This document shows positions 50,375 through 58,631 of a stretch of DNA of 64,000 nucleotides, in pieces. A model generated the notes under the pieces. It worked only from the letters and a program-made list of their open reading frames with translations, was not told the DNA's origin and made no database searches. Position 1 is the first letter of the stretch. Each line of letters starts with the position of its first letter. The stretch lies in NCBI RefSeq assembly GCF_004345365.1, contig NZ_SLVF01000006.1, positions 1 through 64,000 on the forward strand, in the 5' to 3' direction. The translations under genes were made by a program, and so were the position numbers. This stretch comes from Kribbella sp. VKM Ac-2568 (GTDB lineage: Bacteria > Actinomycetota > Actinomycetes > Propionibacteriales > Kribbellaceae).

Positions 50375-50842
50375 ATGCCGATGCCCAGCAATCCCCCGAA
50401 GAACCCGTCCAGCCCCTTCGCGTCGTTCGCCGGCCACCACGTCGGCGTACGGGTGCCGGACTACGAGGCCGCCAAGCAGTGGTACGTCGAGAAGCTGGAC
50501 TTCCGCGTGCTGCAGGAGTGGCCGTACGGCGAACTCAAGCTCGCGTACCTCAGCCCTGCCAACGACGACGACTTCCACCTGGAGCTGCTGGCCGGCCCCA
50601 TCCCGTTCCCGAACGAGGTGCTCGACGATCTCGGGGTCAGCCTGCAGCACGGTGGTTACCAGCACATCTGCGTGCACGTGGACAACGTGGACAAGGCTGT
50701 CGCGGAACTCGCCCGCCGCGGCGTCGACCTGATCGGCGACCCTTTCGAGATCGACGACATCAGCCGCCGCCTGGCCTTCTTCCGCGATCCCTGGGGCAAC
50801 ATGATCGAACTCTCCGAAACCCTCCCAGGCGCCGGCGCCTGA
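50375..50842 (+). CDS. VOC-fold (glyoxalase/bleomycin-resistance-like) protein
   Basis: The 155-residue protein has HHVGVRVPDYEAAKQWYVEKLDFRV near 20-45, HLELLAGP near 70 and QHICVHVDNVDKAVAELARRGVDLIG near 97-122, ending with FFRDPWGNMIELSE near 135-148. The two VOC repeats carry His and Glu at likely metal positions, so it may be a real metal-dependent lyase or dioxygenase. GAGGAG precedes the ATG at 50375. It is divergent from a MmyB-type regulator. Confidence 0.86.
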   Translation: MPMPSNPPKNPSSPFASFAGHHVGVRVPDYEAAKQWYVEKLDFRVLQEWPYGELKLAYLSPANDDDFHLELLAGPIPFPNEVLDDLGVSLQHGGYQHICVHVDNVDKAVAELARRGVDLIGDPFEIDDISRRLAFFRDPWGNMIELSETLPGAGA

Positions 50843-50873
50843 CCTCTGCTGGAGCTCTGGGGCTGGATCGAGG

Positions 50874-51800
50874 TCAGCCGGCGAGGGCTTGGACTACTCG
50901 GCTGGCGGAGGGTTTGCCTAGTTGGGTGGACATCCACGCGCTGGTGGCGACGAGCTTCTCGAGGTCGACGCCGGTCCGGATGCCGAGGCCGTCGAGCTGC
51001 CAGACGAGGTCCTCGGTGGCGAGGTTGCCGGTCGCGCTCTCGGCGTACGGGCAGCCGCCGAGCCCGCCCGCGGAACTGTCGACGGTGGTGATGCCTTCGC
51101 GGAGCGCGGTGAGGGTGTTCGCGAGCGCCTGGCCGTAGGTGTCATGGAAGTGCACGGCCAGCTTGTCCACACCCACGGCGGCGGCGGTGAAGGCGTGGAT
51201 CAGCGCGATCACCTGGCCCGGGGTCGCGACGCCGATCGTGTCGCCGAGGGAGAGTTCGTGGCAGCCGAGCTCGACCAGGCGCGCACCGACCTTGACCACC
51301 TGGTCGATCGGTACGTCGCCCTCCCACGGGTCGCCGTAACACATCGAGACGTAACCGCGGACCGTCAATCCCTGTGCCAGCGCACGTTCGACCGTCGGGG
51401 CGAACATGGCGAACTGGTCGTCCACGGTCGAGTTCAGGTTCTTCGCCGCGAAGGTCTCGGTCGCGCTCGCGAAGATCGCGATCTCGCTGACCCCGGCCTC
51501 GAGGGCGCGGTCCAGACCGCGTTCGTTCGGGACGAGGACTGGAGCGCGAACATCTTCGGGGAGATCCAGCAGGCTCAGCAGTTCCGCGGCGTCGGCGAGC
51601 TGCGGCACCCACTTCGGGTGCACGAAGCTGGTGGTCTCGACGGTCGTCAGCCCGGCGTCGACCAGCCGGCGGATGAACTCCGCCTTCACCGCCACATCGA
51701 CGATCGCGTCCTCGTTCTGCAACCCGTCCCGGGGTCCGACCTCGTAGATCGTCACCCGCTCGGGCAGCCCCTCGGCCCCGACCCGCTCCGGCTTCCGCAC
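50874..51800 (-). CDS. Hydroxymethylglutaryl-CoA lyase family protein
   Basis: The 308-residue protein has the HMGL-like core: TIYEVGPRDGLQNE near 17-30, HFHDTYGQALAN near 213-224, and SSAGGLGGCPYAESATGNLATED near 245-267, where GLGGCPY holds the catalytic Cys. These residues bind the metal and cleave 3-hydroxy-3-methylglutaryl-CoA to acetoacetate and acetyl-CoA in leucine degradation. The GTG at 51800 follows AGGGAGG. Frames extending further upstream have no such site. No other leucine genes are adjacent. Confidence 0.87.
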   Translation of the reverse strand: MRKPERVGAEGLPERVTIYEVGPRDGLQNEDAIVDVAVKAEFIRRLVDAGLTTVETTSFVHPKWVPQLADAAELLSLLDLPEDVRAPVLVPNERGLDRALEAGVSEIAIFASATETFAAKNLNSTVDDQFAMFAPTVERALAQGLTVRGYVSMCYGDPWEGDVPIDQVVKVGARLVELGCHELSLGDTIGVATPGQVIALIHAFTAAAVGVDKLAVHFHDTYGQALANTLTALREGITTVDSSAGGLGGCPYAESATGNLATEDLVWQLDGLGIRTGVDLEKLVATSAWMSTQLGKPSASRVVQALAG

Positions 51801-51895
51801 GTCTGCCTCCCTGTCCACTTCCCTCGTGGCGCGACCGCTTCGTGGGCGGATCCGCCGTCTGAGCCCGCGAGGGTTCTCCTCCACAATGGCTCGTG

Positions 51896-52540
51896 ATGAC
51901 AACTCTGGCTGACATTCTGCGCGGCATCGAACGCGGCGTCTTCCCCACCCCGGACCTGAGCGTCACGGTCGTCCCGGCGCCGTCCGACCGGGAGAGCTGC
52001 GTCGTCGCGTTCACCGGCCACATCGTGGTCGCCGCCGACGTCGACCCCGCCTGGGTCGCCGAACGCATCAAGCCCGGGGATCTCTCGGCACCCCTCAACC
52101 CGCCCTTCCTGTCAGCACTCGAGCAACTGACCGGCCGCCGGGTCAACGCGATCGACGCGATGCTGCTCGCTCCTGCGCTGGTGGATCCCGTCGAGCGGGC
52201 CGCCGCGATCGAGGGGCTCACGGAACTGACTGACCACGAGCACCCACGCGTCGAGCGAGCTTGGCGGTACCGCGACGACGTACACGTGTACGCCGATTCG
52301 TACGCCGGCCTGGTGCTGACCGGGCGCGGGCTCGCGGGCCGCCTCGAGTGCGCCCTGGAGGTCCCGGAAGGCGAACGCGGCAAGGGCCACGGCCGCCGCC
52401 TCGCCCGAGCGGCCCGCGCCCTCATCCCACCGACCGCCCACATCTGGGCCCAGGTAACCCCCGGCAACGCCGCCTCCACCCGAACCTTCCTAGCCGCCGG
52501 CTACCAACCCATCGGCTCCGAAGCCCTGCTCGTCCGCTAG
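51896..52540 (+). CDS. GNAT family N-acetyltransferase
   Basis: The 214-residue protein has a long N-terminal part followed by a GNAT core near 140-205: LECALEVPEGERGKGHGRRLARAARALIP with the acetyl-CoA loop GERGKGHGRRL, then NAASTRTFLAAGYQPIGSEALL. Substrate unknown. The start ATG at 51896 is 3 nt after an in-frame GTG. It is divergent from the HMG-CoA-lyase gene. Confidence 0.8.
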   Translation: MTTLADILRGIERGVFPTPDLSVTVVPAPSDRESCVVAFTGHIVVAADVDPAWVAERIKPGDLSAPLNPPFLSALEQLTGRRVNAIDAMLLAPALVDPVERAAAIEGLTELTDHEHPRVERAWRYRDDVHVYADSYAGLVLTGRGLAGRLECALEVPEGERGKGHGRRLARAARALIPPTAHIWAQVTPGNAASTRTFLAAGYQPIGSEALLVR

Positions 52541-52581
52541 CCCGAGCAACGTCCGCCAGCGCCCGCCAGCTCCAATAGCTG

Positions 52582-53367
52582 TCAGCGGGGTGGGCGGTGG
52601 TAGGTGGGTGGGGTGTTGGCGTGGAAGTCGCCTCGGTAGATGCCGTGGAGGATTTCGCTTTGGTAGCCGTCGAGGTCGGGCATGCCGAGGTCGCGGGCGA
52701 TCTCCAGCTCGCCGGCGGCGTCATACGGGACGCGGACGAACTGGATGGAGAACGGGGCCGGGTCGGGGGTGTCGGGGACGCCTTCGAGGATGACGTAGAC
52801 CGGGGTGGGGTCGCTCATGCTGTTGCCTACACTGCCGGTGTTGAACAGGGTGCGGCCGCCGAGGTCGACCTCGTAGAAGGCGTCGTGGGTGTCGCCGTAG
52901 CCGACCACGTTCGGGATCGGGCCGTCGCCGGTGGCCTCGGTGTTCTCGAACATGCCGAGGAACTCCCGCTCGTCATGGTCGAATCGGACCCGCCGGTGCA
53001 CGGTCGTCTCCGAGGCGTGGAAGAGGCGGATCTGCCTGCCGCTCAGGACGAAGTCGTGGCAGAACGGGAGGGCGCGCAACCAGATCCACTGGTCCTCGCG
53101 GAGTTCCTTCTTCCACCAGCGGAGGGCCTCGTTGTCGAACTCGCGGTCAGGGTCGGGCAGGAAGTCGTCCCAGTTGCCGAGGATGTTCACCTCGCACAGT
53201 TGCTGGCACCGATCCACCACTTCACTGCCCCGCGGACCCTTGCCCACATAGTCCCCAAGGTTGAAGATCCGCCCGATCCCCCTCGCCTCGATGTCCGCGA
53301 GCACAGCCTCCAGCGCGGTCAGATTCCCATGCACATCCGAGATCAACGCAATCCGCTCCAGCCCCAT
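52582..53367 (-). CDS. Calcineurin-like metallophosphoesterase
   Basis: The 261-residue protein has the full metallophosphatase motif set: ISDVHGN near 8, GDYVGKG near 38, GNWD near 64, GYGDTHDAF near 161 and NTGSVGNSM near 183. The short type with these motifs resembles YfcE/MJ0936 phosphodiesterases. It likely cleaves small phosphodiesters with two metal ions. A minus-strand GAGGAT 6 nt before the ATG at 53367 suggests a leaderless transcript. Single gene. Confidence 0.88.
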   Translation of the reverse strand: MGLERIALISDVHGNLTALEAVLADIEARGIGRIFNLGDYVGKGPRGSEVVDRCQQLCEVNILGNWDDFLPDPDREFDNEALRWWKKELREDQWIWLRALPFCHDFVLSGRQIRLFHASETTVHRRVRFDHDEREFLGMFENTEATGDGPIPNVVGYGDTHDAFYEVDLGGRTLFNTGSVGNSMSDPTPVYVILEGVPDTPDPAPFSIQFVRVPYDAAGELEIARDLGMPDLDGYQSEILHGIYRGDFHANTPPTYHRPPR

Positions 53368-53485
53368 AACCCCATCCTCACACCGCCCCCAGGTCAGCCC
53401 GCACGGATGGTTGGTGGGGCTGGGCGGTCTCGGGGTGATTGCTGCAGGTGGGCGTGTGCGGGACACGTGTTGTCGGGTGGGGTGG

Positions 53486-54757
53486 TTACCTGCTGCCCTT
53501 CGGGCCTGTGGGTTCGGGGGTGCGGGTGGTTGAGGAGGAGTTCTTGCGGGAGCCGCCCCAGCCTCGGCCGCCTGAGGTGCTGGAGGTGCTGCCTGAGGAA
53601 CCGCCGCCGGATTCGCCGGCTGAGTGGGAGGCTGCGGCGGCTAGGGCTCCGCCGGCCTTTTTGGCGCCGGTTACTGCTGCGCCGGCTGCGGCTAGGCCGC
53701 CACTTGCTGCGACGCCGATTGCGCCGGATGCGCTTTTGCCTCCGCCGCCTCCGCCACCGCCGCCGCCGCCGCTTGAGGATGAGCGGCCGCCGAAGGCGGA
53801 GCGGCCTATGGAGACGGCGCCGGACGCTGCGCCGCCTGGGTCTGCTACTCCGCTGCCCATACCTGAGCTGCCGCCGGAGACGGCTGCTGTCAGGGGTACC
53901 GCGAATCGGAGCAGGGCGGGTAGGGCGAAGACTGCGAGGAGCATCATCATCAGGCCGGTCAGCGCCTGGACCAGGCCGTTGCCTGACTGGTTCGTCATGC
54001 CTGCCTGGTTCATCTTCATCGCCGCGGCGTAGACGAACGCGGCCGCGGGTTTGTAGGCGATGAAGGCCAGCGCCCAGCCGCAGTACTTCTTGAACCAGGC
54101 CTTGCCGACCTCCGTGTTCGTTGCTGCCGCCGCGATCGGGAAGGTTCCGGCCAGCAGGACGAGCATCGCCGAGCGGATCAGCATGAGCACGACCTGGATC
54201 ACGGCCGCGAAGAACACCGCGACCCCGAGGAACATTGCCGCCAGCAGCGGAAGCTGGTTGGTCGCGGCCTGCGTTCCTCCCTTCACCACCATCGCGCCCA
54301 GGGCCAGGTGGAACTGCTGGTCCTTCGGAGTCGCGCTCTGCACCACCTCCATCGCGAACTCGTCGGACAAGGCGACCAGCAGTTGCAGGAAGGCTGTCCC
54401 GGCAGTGGCGACCAGGACGAACAACATCGTTGCCTTGAGCAACTCGCGGAGTGGCTCGCCGCGCTGTTCCCAGGCCATCCGCAGGCCCGCCGCCAGGATG
54501 GCGAAGGTGAAGATCGCGCCCGACACCGCGAGAGCGTGGCCGTGCAGGAACTCGATCGACCCGCTGGCGGCAGTGCCGGTGTCCGAATGCTGCGGGTCCA
54601 GGGTCGGACTGTCGATCTTCATCCAGAACGTGGCGACCGCCTGCAGGCCGGCCGATGCCAGCTCACCGATCTTGGTGGCCAGGGCGTCGAACTGCCCGGT
54701 GACGATCGACTGGAAGCCTTCCTTGATCGAGCAGCCGATCTCGAGCTTGCCGCACAT
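53486..54757 (-). CDS. TrbL/VirB6-like polytopic membrane protein with Gly/Ser-rich tail
   Basis: The 423-residue protein has about six to seven membrane segments between residues 75 and 300 (for example GAIFTFAILAAGLRMAW and LMMMLLAVFALPALLRFAVPL). The tail (300-423) is Gly/Ser/Ala-rich with 11 Gly in a row and an Arg/Ser-rich end. This layout matches conjugal transfer protein TrbL/VirB6 of actinobacterial type IV secretion systems. Only one other gene of such a system is adjacent. The start ATG overlaps the upstream stop by 1 nt. Confidence 0.72.
   Translation of the reverse strand: MCGKLEIGCSIKEGFQSIVTGQFDALATKIGELASAGLQAVATFWMKIDSPTLDPQHSDTGTAASGSIEFLHGHALAVSGAIFTFAILAAGLRMAWEQRGEPLRELLKATMLFVLVATAGTAFLQLLVALSDEFAMEVVQSATPKDQQFHLALGAMVVKGGTQAATNQLPLLAAMFLGVAVFFAAVIQVVLMLIRSAMLVLLAGTFPIAAAATNTEVGKAWFKKYCGWALAFIAYKPAAAFVYAAAMKMNQAGMTNQSGNGLVQALTGLMMMLLAVFALPALLRFAVPLTAAVSGGSSGMGSGVADPGGAASGAVSIGRSAFGGRSSSSGGGGGGGGGGGKSASGAIGVAASGGLAAAGAAVTGAKKAGGALAAAASHSAGESGGGSSGSTSSTSGGRGWGGSRKNSSSTTRTPEPTGPKGSR
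53738..53770. repeat. GGC/GGN trinucleotide tract encoding 11 glycines
   Basis: Eleven consecutive GGN codons (mostly GGC and GGA on the minus strand) encode an uninterrupted Gly run in the tail of the TrbL-like protein. Such near-perfect triplet repeats are prone to in-frame length change. The flanking region is also unusually rich in short repeated codons. Confidence 0.75.
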
Positions 54758-55578
54758 CAGATACCACTCCAGGCCACGAATCCGTCGAGGTCACGGCGCT
54801 GGGCGAAGGGCGCGCCGACCGCTTCGCCGGCCGGCGGCGGCACCACTCGCCAGTCGCCGTCGTACCACGCGAGAGTGAGGGTCGCGCTGACGAACGCCGT
54901 CTCGACCGGCATCGCGAGCATCACTGTCGCGCGGTTGCGGGAGGCGTCGAGCACCCGGTAGGCGACCGGCTGGGCCGAGTCGGAACTGTCGCTCACCGGC
55001 TCGGACCGCAGTTCCCTGATCAGGGCGACGGTGTCGCGGCCCGGCAGCATCAACTTGCCGGCCGTCGCGACCGCCTTGCGCTGGTCGGCGATCGCACCGA
55101 TCGTGTTGTACGCCGCGAAGACCGCGCCGGTCGGGGAGTGCGCGAAGCACCGGCGGAAACCGTCGGCGTCGACCTTGCCCGGTCCGTAGGCGGTCGAGCG
55201 CGGGACCACCACGCGGCGAGTGACCTCCCAGCCGTCGACGGCAGGCGCCGAGGCCGGGATCGCCTGGTCGCCGTCGGGCAGCCCGCACCGGCTCACGCCG
55301 TCGCGACCAGAGTCACCCGCGGGATCCTCGGAGCCGGGCGTCGCCGAGCGCGCAGTACCGGCGGGTGTAGCGGGGCCGCCCGCGACGGGTGAGCCTGGAT
55401 CGATCGGTGATCCAGCGCCCGCTGGGGCTGGCAACGATGCCGGGGAGGGTGCGGAGGAGGCGTCAGACGAGAGGCCGGTGATGATGAGCAGACCGCCGCA
55501 GGCCAGAATGGCTCCGATCACGATGCATGCGGCGACGAACCCCCGGCCGAAGGGTGACTGGTCCTCGTTCTCGCTCAT
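54757..55578 (-). CDS. Single-pass membrane protein, partner of the TrbL-like protein
   Basis: The 273-residue protein has one N-terminal membrane segment (FVAACIVIGAILACGGLLIITG, about 14-35), a Pro/Ala/Gly-rich stalk to about 110, and a C-terminal domain (DGWEVTRRVVVPRSTAYGPG to DGDWRVVPPPAGEA) that resembles NTF2-like or VirB8-like periplasmic domains. The ATG at 55578 follows a GCGGGGA. It overlaps the TrbL-like gene by 1 nt. A VirB8-like role in an envelope complex is an inference. Confidence 0.7.
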   Translation of the reverse strand: MSENEDQSPFGRGFVAACIVIGAILACGGLLIITGLSSDASSAPSPASLPAPAGAGSPIDPGSPVAGGPATPAGTARSATPGSEDPAGDSGRDGVSRCGLPDGDQAIPASAPAVDGWEVTRRVVVPRSTAYGPGKVDADGFRRCFAHSPTGAVFAAYNTIGAIADQRKAVATAGKLMLPGRDTVALIRELRSEPVSDSSDSAQPVAYRVLDASRNRATVMLAMPVETAFVSATLTLAWYDGDWRVVPPPAGEAVGAPFAQRRDLDGFVAWSGI

Positions 55579-55713
55579 CGGATCCCCGCTTTCCCGCTGG
55601 TTTCGCTGACGGGGAGAGCCTGGCAAAGATCGGCGGCCGCCGCGGAAGTTATCCACAGGCAGCCGGAGTCACGCTCAATCTGCCATCGATCGCGTCTCGA
55701 CCTGTAGCCGAAA

Positions 55714-55755
55714 GGTCACCCCGTGTAGCGAAGTGACCGGGTCAGCTAATAGAGT
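55714..55755. promoter_or_regulatory. Probable operator and -10 box of the MarR gene
   Basis: GGTCAC (55714-55719) and GTGACC (55733-55738) form a perfect inverted repeat, and TAGAGT (55750-55755) lies 6 nt before the ATG at 55762. The operator sits just upstream of the -10 box, where a MarR dimer could block polymerase. Confidence 0.5.
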
Positions 55756-55761
55756 CCGCGC

Positions 55762-56304
55762 ATGACCATCGCGCCTTCGCTTTGCTCGCCCCTAGCGCTC
55801 GCCGATGCAGAACCCACTCATGTCGCCGAACCCTGGGAAAGCGACGTGATCAGCGCGTACGGCCTGCTGCGTGAAGCAGCGGCCGAACTCGATCACCTGA
55901 TGCGCCATTCCCTCAAGCGCAGTGGCCTGCAAATGGCAATGTTCGAACTGTTGCTGCGGCTTGCCCGCAGCCACGGGGAGAAGCAGCGTCTCACCTCACT
56001 AGCCCGGGAGTTGACCGTCACCACCGGCGGCATCACCCGGCTGGTCGACCGCGCCGAGAACCTCGGCCTGGTGCGCCGGGAGCCTTGTCCCGACGACGCC
56101 CGCGGGTCGTTCGCGGTTCTCATGGAGGAGGGCAAGCGGCGGCTGCGCGAAGCGCTGCCCGACCACCTCCTGGAGATCGACAGCCTGTGGATGTCTCAGT
56201 TGGCCGACGAGCGGGAGCTCGTGCTCGGCCGGCTCCGCCGGGTCCGGGACAACGCCCGTCGCTGGCCCAACGGCCGGCCCAGCCTCGGCCCCATCACCCG
56301 CTGA
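55762..56304 (+). CDS. MarR-family transcriptional regulator
   Basis: The 180-residue protein has a MarR winged helix: GLQMAMFELLLRLARS near 55-70, LTSLARELTVTTGGITRLVDRAENLGLVRREPCPDDARGSFAVLMEEGKRRL in parts near 77-128. The wing contains DDARGS. Its upstream inverted repeat is a likely own operator. Possible targets are the divergent TrbL-like locus or the downstream oxidoreductase on the same strand, 138 nt away. Confidence 0.88.
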   Translation: MTIAPSLCSPLALADAEPTHVAEPWESDVISAYGLLREAAAELDHLMRHSLKRSGLQMAMFELLLRLARSHGEKQRLTSLARELTVTTGGITRLVDRAENLGLVRREPCPDDARGSFAVLMEEGKRRLREALPDHLLEIDSLWMSQLADERELVLGRLRRVRDNARRWPNGRPSLGPITR

Positions 56305-56441
56305 CCGGCCCGGGGCACGGGCCGATCGGATTGCCGTCATGCCCCAGCGCCGAGGCATGACCTGAAAAATACCTGTTACCTGGAACTAACGGTTGCGGTG
56401 CCCGGCTGGTGTCGGGCACCCGACCGAGCAATTGTTGAGAG

Positions 56442-57962
56442 GTGAACGAACCTCAGCCCCGGCGCCTGCCCCTCATCCGCGCAGCGATCGGTGGCATCCT
56501 GGCGGCGCTCGCGGGACTCGCGGCAGGTGGCGTGGCAGCCGCGGTCCTCGGCACCTCGCAGACGCCGGTGGTGGCGATCGGCTCGGCCTTCATCGACCGG
56601 GTCCCGCCGTGGCTGAAGGACCTCGCGATCTCCCTCTTCGGGACACACGACAAGACCGCCCTGAAGACCGGCATCCTTGTCGTCCTCCTCGCGCTGGCCG
56701 CTGTCGGTGGCATTCTCGCCGTACGGCGGTACTGGGCGGGCGCGATCGTCGTGATCGTCCTGGCCGGGGTGGCCGTCATCGCCGCGGCGACGCGTCCCGA
56801 CGCCGGGCAGACCGGGTTCGTCCCCTCGTTCGTCGCGGGGATCGTCGCCCTTCTCGTCCTGAAGTTGTTCTCCAACCGGCTCGCTGACCTCGGCGGCCCC
56901 GAGGAGGACGGCGTCAGCCGGCGCGGGTTCCTCCAGCTCACGGCAGGTGTCGCCCTCGGCACCGTCGCGGTGGGCGCCCTCGGCAGGCTCGTCGGTGGAC
57001 GCCGCACCGCTGTGACGGATGCCCGGGCGGCCCTCTCCCTCCCGAAGCCGCCCAACCTGGAGCCACCGGCCGGAGTACAGGCTGCCAGCGCGACACCGTG
57101 GGCTACGCCGAACGACGACTTCTACCGGATCGACACCGCGTTGTCCGTGCCGCTGATCCAGCCGAAGGACTGGAAGCTGCGGATCCACGGCATGGTCGAG
57201 CGCGAGATCGAGCTGACCTTCGACGACCTGCTGAAGCGCAAGGTCATCCACAAGTGGGTCACGTTGACCTGTGTGAGCAACGAGGTCGGCGGCGACCTGA
57301 TCGGCAACGCGCTCTGGTCCGGAGTACTGCTGAAGGACCTGCTCGCCGAGGCCGGGCCCTCGAAGGACGCGGACGCGATCCAGTCGACCTCGAAGGACGG
57401 CTTCACCGCCGGTACTCCGCTGAGCACGCTGCTGGACGATCGCGAGTCCATGCTCGCGCTCGCGATGAACGGGCAGCCGTTGCCGTTGGAGCACGGGTTC
57501 CCGGTGCGGATCGTCGTACCAGGGCTGTACGGGTACGTGTCGGCGACGAAGTGGCTGGTGGATATCGAGGTGACCCGGTTCGACCAGTTCGAGGCGTACT
57601 GGACGCCGCGCGGCTGGGACGAGCTCGGGCCGATCAAGTTGTCGTCGCGGATCGACGTACCGCGGTCGAAGGCGTCGGGTGGTCAGGTCACCGTCGCCGG
57701 GGTCGCATGGGACCAGCACGTCGGGGTGTCCAAGGTCGAGGTCCGCGTTGATGGGGGCCCTTGGCAACAAGCGACCCTCGCCACGGACGCGTCGATCGAC
57801 ACCTGGCGGCAGTGGCACTGGAGCTGGAACGCGCCGCGCGGCAACCACGTCCTGCAGGTCCGCGCGTTCGACGCCAAGGGCAATCCGCAGATCGAGGCGC
57901 AGGCCCCGCCGGCCCCGAACGGCTCCACCGGCCTGCACACCGTCAACATCAAGGTCGGCTGA
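56442..57962 (+). CDS. Membrane-anchored molybdopterin-dependent oxidoreductase, sulfite-oxidase family
   Basis: The 506-residue protein has about four membrane segments (residues 12-36, 73-92, 96-115, 122-143), then an internal twin-Arg-like SRRGFLQLTAGVALG near 160-175, and a sulfite-oxidase-type molybdopterin domain (200-400) with VTLTCVSNEVGGDLIGNALWSG near 273-294, where Cys is the molybdenum ligand. A C-terminal Mo-co dimerization (Ig-like) domain follows. Such proteins may oxidize sulfite or reduce sulfoxides outside the membrane. The start is GTG with a weak GAGAG. Confidence 0.87.
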   Translation: MNEPQPRRLPLIRAAIGGILAALAGLAAGGVAAAVLGTSQTPVVAIGSAFIDRVPPWLKDLAISLFGTHDKTALKTGILVVLLALAAVGGILAVRRYWAGAIVVIVLAGVAVIAAATRPDAGQTGFVPSFVAGIVALLVLKLFSNRLADLGGPEEDGVSRRGFLQLTAGVALGTVAVGALGRLVGGRRTAVTDARAALSLPKPPNLEPPAGVQAASATPWATPNDDFYRIDTALSVPLIQPKDWKLRIHGMVEREIELTFDDLLKRKVIHKWVTLTCVSNEVGGDLIGNALWSGVLLKDLLAEAGPSKDADAIQSTSKDGFTAGTPLSTLLDDRESMLALAMNGQPLPLEHGFPVRIVVPGLYGYVSATKWLVDIEVTRFDQFEAYWTPRGWDELGPIKLSSRIDVPRSKASGGQVTVAGVAWDQHVGVSKVEVRVDGGPWQQATLATDASIDTWRQWHWSWNAPRGNHVLQVRAFDAKGNPQIEAQAPPAPNGSTGLHTVNIKVG

Positions 57963-57971
57963 CAACCGTTC

Positions 57972-58574
57972 CTAGCTGCTGATGGTCTCCAGGATCATCG
58001 GCAGAAAGGTGTGCTCCAGGGAGCCGGCCGGGACCTTCGCCGGCTCCAGCAGGTACTGCGAACGCGCGCCCTCGTGCAGCGCCATCACCAGGCGGACGAA
58101 CTGCTCGGGCGGCACGGACAGCCGCAGGTTGCTCGCGGCGGTGATCTCCTCGACCAGCCGGGTCAGTTGCTCGCGGAACATCGCGCGCTGTTCGATGAGC
58201 GCCTTCGCCGCGTCCGCGTTCCGCAGCGCGTGCAGCGTGAACTCCGTCGAGATCAGGTGCCACTGCCGCTGGTCTGGCGCCGCGTCGTCCAGCAATCCCA
58301 GTACTGCGTCGAGCAGCGATCCGGGCTGATTCGCAAGGTCGGGCAGTAGCGCGCCGATCTGCTCCAGCAGGCGATCCGTGGTCGCCTGGAACAGGGCCAG
58401 CACGAGTTCGTCCTTGGACCCGAAGTTCGAGTAGAAGGCGCCGCGGGTGAACCCGGCCCGCTCGCAGATGTCCTCCACCGAGGCGCCGTGGAAACCACGC
58501 TCGGCGAACACCTCGAGGGCACCTTCCAGCAGCCGGGCGCGGGTGGCGGAGCGACGTCGCTTGGGTGTTTCCAT
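57972..58574 (-). CDS. TetR-family transcriptional regulator
   Basis: The 200-residue protein has the helix-turn-helix VFAERGFHGASVEDICERAGFTRGAFYSNFGSKDELVLAL near 22-61, which matches the AcrR-type with FxSKxE. A minus-strand TATCGT lies 6 nt before the ATG at 58574, so transcription likely starts at the start codon. Two inverted repeats lie between this gene and the divergent ABC/YhgE operon, which it probably represses. Confidence 0.88.
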   Translation of the reverse strand: METPKRRRSATRARLLEGALEVFAERGFHGASVEDICERAGFTRGAFYSNFGSKDELVLALFQATTDRLLEQIGALLPDLANQPGSLLDAVLGLLDDAAPDQRQWHLISTEFTLHALRNADAAKALIEQRAMFREQLTRLVEEITAASNLRLSVPPEQFVRLVMALHEGARSQYLLEPAKVPAGSLEHTFLPMILETISS

Positions 58575-58580
58575 AGCAGT

Positions 58581-58614
58581 ACGATACAGTCTTGTATTGG
58601 ATACACAAACGTAT
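58581..58614. promoter_or_regulatory. Two operator-like repeats between TetR and the ABC/YhgE operon
   Basis: ATACA-GTCT-TGTAT (58584-58597) is a perfect inverted repeat and ATAC-ACAAAC-GTAT (58601-58614) a second, shorter one. The first overlaps the TetR -10 box TATCGT (58581-58586, read on the minus strand). One regulator dimer per repeat could control both divergent promoters. Confidence 0.6.
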
Positions 58615-58631
58615 TGAACGGGGAAGCGACA

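Noticed and set aside
53486..55578. Integrative conjugative element around the TrbL-like gene
   Set aside because: No integrase, relaxase, VirB4-type ATPase, direct repeat or tRNA border was found in the window.
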